From contig NC_089425.1 of the NCBI RefSeq assembly GCF_013426205.1, positions 1,426,001 to 1,490,000 of the forward strand: DNA of 64,000 nt. The letters are read 5' to 3'. Numbering within the stretch: position 1 is the first letter of the stretch; every line of letters starts with the position of its first letter. A program made the translations under genes and the position numbers. This document shows positions 58,571 to 64,000 of this stretch, in pieces. Source of the DNA: Metarhizium brunneum (taxonomy: Eukaryota; Ascomycota; Sordariomycetes; Hypocreales; Clavicipitaceae). The notes under the pieces were generated by a model, which saw only the letters and a list, made by a program, of their open reading frames with translations, was not told where the DNA came from and ran no database searches.

Positions 58571-59822
58571 TCAGTTGCGTCGCAAAGTGAATTAATGGAG
58601 TAAAAGTGCCCCGAGACAGCCTGGCGGCACACCTGTATCCGGCGTGTGGATTCCGAAATACCATGAGCAATCTCAACCGGCCGGAGTAGGCTGGCATCAA
58701 CGGTGAGGGGGAGGAATCAAGCCTGGCCGCATTTTCGGAAATTTCTTGAGGATGACATCTGAAATCACTTGGCAGGATCCGCAGTTATATTGCCTACACC
58801 GACTTTGTGGGCGGAGTGACATGGGCAAGGAAATAAATCTATTGCAAAGCATTTCGCTCAGCGTTCTTTTCGCGGCTGGCCTCCAATTTACGGCAAGAGA
58901 CGGCAGACGGTGACTGTGGCCACGGCTATTTGTGAGCATACGGAGGCTTTAACGACTCATGACAACCGTGTCGCGTAGTCTGACCGTCTTGGTCGTGGAA
59001 CAACAGCTTGGCGCTTGCTTCAATCCTGGGCGTTAAGTATGTGACTTGTTGGGTCCTGGTGGACTTTACCTTGCCCAGAGTGGGAAAGAGTTGGCTAATG
59101 GGTATTGTGAGCTCCCGTCGTCCAAACAGGCCCTCTTATGTCCGTACCTAGTTTTAACAAAGCCACGTGCTGCCAATGCGCCAGACGTCTACGGACTATG
59201 CGTGCCCGAATACTATTTGGCCATTTTTGACTACCGACTTTGGGACACCTGATCCCATGCCCTCGTGAAGAAAGGGCACGGAAGCAGTTCGTCATGCAGA
59301 ACATGAAGAGGGCGACCAAAGCACAACGAGCCCCGCCAGCTGACATCTGTTGCTGGTTGGCACGATCCATGCATTATTGAGTGCCAAGCATTGGCAGGTG
59401 CCAACGACGGCCATGGCAGACAGCTGTTGGTCCAGATGTCAGACGCCAACTGGTGGCTGCCAGAGGTTGGCTCGTGGGTCGAGGTTAAATGTCTGTAGTA
59501 ATAGTAATTGTACCCACAGAGTCTGGTGCACTTGTCCACTCCATGGTGTCTTTGGTCTTGGCATCCGGCGCAGTCACAAACTGTCCATTCGACTTGAAAC
59601 CAGAAGCTGAGACACATAAAACGATGCCTCATCCTCTCTCGACGAATCTCGCTGACTTGGACTTTTTCTCTGCCCAAGACCCCGAGACCCCCAAGACCCG
59701 CGAGACACCACGACAGACCAGCACAATCCAAGGCATGCCAAGACGCAGATTCAACATGGGACGTGATTGACATATGCTGTGATCAGACTGGTGCCTCCGC
59801 CGACAGTCCAGGGAGTACCATC
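58571..59822. other. intergenic region
   Basis: No supportable gene. Long frames on both strands at 59.1-59.8 kb overlap each other and lack motifs. The last part is probably the promoter and leader of the surface-protein gene. Confidence 0.4.
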
Positions 59823-60773
59823 ATGCCGACGCCGACGGAGTACTTTGGCTATTCGGTCACCAACATTGGCCCCTTGACCACGAGGTTCACGCCTGCGCCT
59901 TCCTGCGCAACAACCACGCCCAACGTTTATATCGAGACGGAGCTGGGCGATGCAAGAGGGCTCTATGGCTTTCCCAGCTGCAGCTTTCCAAAGTACGAAG
60001 GATGCCTACCCAACGGAAAGGAGTTTGACGAGCTGAATCGTCAATTATCTGCCACCCCACACAATGGCAACCTTGTATACCATTCACCTGGACTGAAATG
60101 CCCGTCGGGATGGAAGCGGGTGGGCACCGTTCACGGCGGCACAAAACAACCAACGAGGCCGGAGGGCGCCTTTACCGAAATCACGTCGGCGTCTTCATCG
60201 CCGAACGGCGTTCCGGAACCCATTCCGAGGCTGGAGGCATATGCCAACGTGCTTGGTCCGTCCGAGACTCTGGTGTGGTGCTGCCCAAGGTAGGAAATGC
60301 TGCGCGTGATACTTGCCACAGACCGAGTAAGCTAACTGGTGCGGCTGCATTTTTCTGAACTTAGGGGCTTCCAGGCAAACAGAGATGCATTATGCACCTC
60401 AGACTTGGGTCCTCTCTCGTCAGTTCGCTACTCACAGCGCTGTGAGGTGTATTTGCCGACAGAGGATCTGTTGACGGTAACGTCCTATCAAGGCACGATT
60501 TTGAGTGACCCTTTGGTAGTGGTCACCCCCGCGACAACCGGCATTAGTACATCTACGTATTCTATAGATCCGACTGAAACCTCTGGTCTTGTGGTTGTCA
60601 GTGCTATTCCCGTCGTGGCGCTGGTGTACAGACAGGAGGACAGGCAAGGCGGGCTCAACTCGACTAACACGTCAGAGATTGACGACAGTGCGTCGATGAG
60701 GTTGAAGCCCAACGTTGTAGCGATCGCCTTGGGGGCGGCGCTGGCATCATGGGCGGTCGCCACTATTATTTAG
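59823..60773 (+). CDS. fungal surface protein, 'YFGYSVTN' family, 291 aa
   Basis: Two exons, 59823-60289 and 60365-60773 (donor GTAGGA, branch CTAAC or CTGAAC, acceptor TTAG), join in phase. The N-terminus MPTPTEYFGYSVTNIGPLTT and FTPAPSCATTTPNVYIET start the conserved region. YHSPGLKCPSGWKRVGTVHG and PSETLVWCCPRGF are further family landmarks with paired cysteines. A Thr/Ser-rich segment follows, then a C-terminal hydrophobic helix (VVAIALGAALASWAVATII), suggesting a membrane or GPI anchor. No classical signal peptide precedes the conserved start. A further ATG-free extension exists to 59763. Known only as an uncharacterised, often multi-copy family in Hypocreales. It is the one intact gene among decayed ones. 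Confidence 0.75.
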
Positions 60774-60883
60774 GGCACGCGCTGTATGCCATTTGGAAGG
60801 GGGCTTATGTGTACGAGTCGGGGGGCTCCTTGTTGAGATACCGCAAACTAATGAACAAAATCTTGGGGATTTAATGCCCATTT

Positions 60884-61498
60884 CTATCCATGAGCTCGTA
60901 GAGCTGGTGTGTCCTGCGAACTGACAATTAGCTTCTCACCCCTTGTGCCCTTGCTCATCAAATCCAACCCTCGATTCAGCCCTTCAACTCCTGCTCTGAC
61001 ATTCCTTACCGGTAACGGCAACTTATATCTCCCCTCTTTTAACGACGTTGACAAACCTCCCAAATCGTTCTTACTACCTGGCAAGAGTCCAAAATTGCGA
61101 CTCCTGAATAACACCGATTCAACTCCCTCCGGTTACCTGGACCTCGTCTTCACCGACCCACATCTGTGCATACCGCTTTGGTCCATCTTCATCAAATACC
61201 TCGAAGATCGTGCTATCCGAGCTACCAGCACCAGCCGTGTCCATGATTGCATCGACGCCCTTACCCTCCGTACTAGACCTGATGTCATCCACCAACGATG
61301 CCTGCGCCGTCCAGGTCCGCCACCAGCGGGTATGTCGTGCCCCGGTGACCGTGGTCTATCATTTTGGTGTCGGCGGGGTTGATAGCAATAGCCCTGATGT
61401 GAATCTAGACTTCGGTTGGGGATAAGCTCGGGGCCGGGGATTGGACAGTGGTCAACGGGGCTGCTTCTGCGGCGGCGATGAAATCTTGTATTGGACAT
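60884..61498 (-). pseudogene. zinc-type alcohol dehydrogenase / enoyl reductase remnant
   Basis: Minus-strand remains of an MDR-family oxidoreductase. After MSNT at 61498 and a 1-base frame slip it reads FIAAAEAAPLTTVQSP, then an in-frame TAG, then IHIRAIAINPADTKMIDHGH and YPLVADLDGAGIVG. It then jumps to DDIRSSTEGKGVDAIMDTAG, which in this family lies roughly 130-150 residues later in the Rossmann half. The cofactor-binding region between is missing. A further slip with TGA precedes GVESVLFRSRNFGLLPGSKN, and the protein ends normally at GLDLMSKGTRGEKLIVSSQD. These relatives often act in secondary metabolism (LovC/ToxD-like); no such cluster is visible here. Confidence 0.75.
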
Positions 61499-64000
61499 GA
61501 TGGTTGAGGATGACGATTGGTGTCTTAGGCCGGGGGAGCTAGCTGCGAGAGACGGAGGACGAGTCTAGCTATCGGGAAGTGAAGGATGTCTGCGGCTCGA
61601 GGCGTGAGATGCAATGAATTGAAGAGACCATTTTGAAATGGAAGGTGTCGTACCGTTTGACTTTGAACTCGCGCGTTTGTTTGTCTCACATGGAGATTGG
61701 GCGGAAATAGTAGCGGAGTTGGATGGAATCGGAGTTTAATACAATCCTCCAGAGAAGAAACCATAACACTCCGAAAGATAGGATACCGTTCAGATAAGAA
61801 CAGAAGGAACGTGTTGTGCTGCATTGAGTCTGGTCTATGCTGTTGGCGAAACGTGACCGGGAAGCATCTGTGCCCGACTCACATGCGGAAATTCATGCAA
61901 AACACCACACTGGGAAGAGGCATGATTATTAAAGCTACCTCTCGCAAATTGTCGTGCCAAAAACAAAGAAAACTCGTTGCCCAGAATACTTGCCGCAAAG
62001 CCCAAGGCCATTACTGCTGCAAGCGACGTTACAGAAGACCGCGGTGTCGTACGTGACGGTCCACGCCGTAACAAGAAATAAGGTTTTTCGATACGGAGTA
62101 TACGAGGCAGATTGATTAGGGCAGGAAATTGCCGAGAAACTGGTGATGCTGCCCGGGCACGCTTTTGGCCCCAAGAATAAGACATGACATGCAGACTGTT
62201 GCGTTTGGGCAATGAATTGACGAAATGAGACTCGAGTACTACTACGTAGTACTACTAGCACAGGGCCGGGGGGGTTTGTGCCGTTGCATATAGATTTGAG
62301 ACATTGGTCTGGGACCCGGTGTGAATACAAGGGTTGTTGGATGGATGAGTGCAGGTACTGGACGTGGATGATGCAGGGCGCGCTGGGAAATACTTGACGC
62401 AGGGCTGAGGTGCGGGATCGTTACTTGTGATGCTTTGATGGGTTCTGATGGGATAGTATGGGGACTGTAAACTTGTGCGAAGAGGAGGTTCGAGTGACTG
62501 TTTGAAAGAATAAACTGGGATGACTGTATCATGCTGTGTAAATCTGACGTGGGGGCTTCAAGAAGAAAAGCAGACACGGACGTTCCTTGAACTGATATCC
62601 AACTGATGCTTTGCAATTGAATAATGGCCTCATGACCCTTGACATCCTTCTGGAATGCGGAAAGATGGACGTGTGTTTCGGCAGGCCCAGAGACGTTGAG
62701 GCTGATATTAAAATTGATAATATTGAATGGCAAGAAAGCCTTGGGGTCTGACTCCAGCTGGATGTGTGAGATATCGACCGAGCGGCGCATTACGTGGAGG
62801 CGAATCGCAGCGGAACGAGTCGAGAAGTGTTGCAAGAACAGCGAGTTGGTTGAAGAGCAATCAATCTTTCCAAAGCTTCTGGATGCTGTTGCGAGGCTTG
62901 TTACAGCTCCCCCGTCACCGCTCAACATATCCGTTTTCCATCGTAAACAACAAAGTAATCTTTGACAGCCACGCTTCCAGCCGCGACTTTCGTCCGGATT
63001 TCTGGCTCACAGGAACTCGGATCAAAAGACATAGCCTTCCGTATCCGGAGACTGCAGAGGCCCATTCCTGATGTGCCATGCACTCCGGGTCCTTAAGGAG
63101 CATATTCGTCCGTCACAGCGTGACGATGTCTCTGTTTAACATTGAACGCATGAATATTTCATATGCCACTAGCGACTGGTAATATGGCACTTATGGTCAG
63201 TCTGGTATACCCGTGAGAAGCTGTAGTTGCCGAATTGACGTGTCTGCCTACCAATACCACCCTTTTCAGCAACAAGAGGTGCGTTTCCGACACTGGCAAA
63301 GTCCTTGGAGCAAGAATAAGGAATTGCCAGTGACATGGCTTCGCTGCCCACCCAGTTGCATCTCCGTACATCATGTGCATCTTAAACCATTGACGGGGTA
63401 GATAGCCAGAAGCGTCTTTAAAGTCCCCTGGGTAATAGTCAAACCACATTTGAAGTGGCTGGAAATGAGATCGGAGTACTAAGAAAAGTCCACCAGGCTA
63501 CATAGAGCAGAGAATCTTTTCCCTGCATTATGTACCCCAGGAAACGGCGAAGCGGAACTGATCCATGCTTGAAATGGCTAATACCGAACCAACCAGGGTT
63601 GGTATGCTTCAAGTAGTACTCTTCTGATGGTTCGTGACACCATTCTTTGATGCTACAGAGCTCTTCTGTTATGTGCAGATTCTGTTAGTTGTAGCAGCGC
63701 TATTTTGACTGCTGAGCATATCCTGGCAAGCTCTGAGCAGCTCTTTGCTGCTTCCAGGTCTGATGAAGGTGCTGGGAAGCTAGTCGATACCGATTGATTA
63801 AAAAGTCGTATTCCGCAGGCCTTTCCTTTTGTGTTGGATTGTGTCAAATGTATTCCATGTGGAACTTCACAGCGCCTTGCTTTGTTATATAGGAAGCTGA
63901 TGTAGGCTTTTTCTTGAAGCAGAGCGTGAAACAAACCATTAACGAGACCGAGAGTGTCTGAGTGAAAGTAACGACCGTGTTCTTTATTAATAGTTCCGTT
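61499..64000. other. no supportable gene; possible exon remains near the right end
   Basis: 2.5 kb. Frames at 61.5-62.9 kb have low-complexity Ser/Pro/His composition and no motif. TACGGAGTA at 62092-62100. On the minus strand, 63682 down to 63440 reads after a CTAACAG acceptor as a coding-like stretch (EWCHEPSEEYYLKHTNPGWF), which I cannot assign. Confidence 0.35.

Noticed and set aside
59231..59773. 180-codon minus-strand frame
   Set aside because: Low-complexity runs (YNYYYYRHL) and no motif. Lies in the likely promoter of the surface-protein gene.
62242..62928. 228-codon minus-strand frame
   Set aside because: Ser/His/Pro-rich, no domain, no splice context, and overlapped by frames on the other strand. 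No support beyond being open.
1..64000. CRISPR arrays, rRNA, bacterial-type operons or terminators
   Set aside because: None seen; the genome is eukaryotic, with spliced genes throughout.

Overview
This window comes from a filamentous ascomycete, most likely Hypocreales (Clavicipitaceae-like). The evidence is: short introns (about 50-130 bp) with GTATGT/GTAAGT donors and CTAAC/CTGAC branch sites; housekeeping proteins of Pezizomycotina type; fungus-specific families (DUF3659 repeat proteins, a 'YFGYSVTN' surface protein family); and a 13.5-kb block reduced to almost pure A+T by repeat-induced point mutation (RIP). The placement below class level is inference.

Left arm (1-27 kb) is ordinary gene space. 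In order: TAM41 (mitochondrial CDP-diacylglycerol synthase, +), a muniscin SYP1 (endocytosis, -), a CSK1-type CAK-activating kinase (+), LTN1/listerin (ribosome quality control E3, four exons, +), a 1153-residue LEA-like DUF3659 repeat protein (-), a small DUF3659 relative (-), a short signal-anchored protein (-), a polyglutamine nuclear-type protein (+) and a single-pass membrane protein with a Cys-rich ectodomain (+). Exon structures were worked out by hand from splice signals and reading-frame continuity.

Middle (27.66-41.22 kb) is a nested retrotransposon. A Ty1/Copia element (LTRs 305/304 bp, target duplication AATGA) is interrupted near the 3' end of its pol, in the RNase H region, by a Ty3/Gypsy element (LTRs 453/453 bp, target duplication ATAAT), both on the + strand. 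RIP has placed stops throughout, but gag, RT, RNase H and integrase can still be read. The 3' part of the Ty3 element carries an antisense reading frame whose stops can nearly all be explained by RIP.

Right arm (41-55 kb) returns to housekeeping genes: a mitochondrial-type protein with twelve DLxxY units, a 74-residue conserved-looking protein, an FHA-domain Tos4-like regulator, a ribosomal-L1-fold biogenesis factor (Cic1/Utp30 family) and a palmitoyl-protein thioesterase.

From 55 to 64 kb the sequence looks like accessory, decaying DNA. It holds a broken aminoglycoside-phosphotransferase-like kinase, a broken Cys-rich secreted protein, one intact surface protein, an enoyl reductase with its middle deleted, and long stretches without a supportable gene. 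No operon-like arrangement, rRNA, tRNA or CRISPR array was found.
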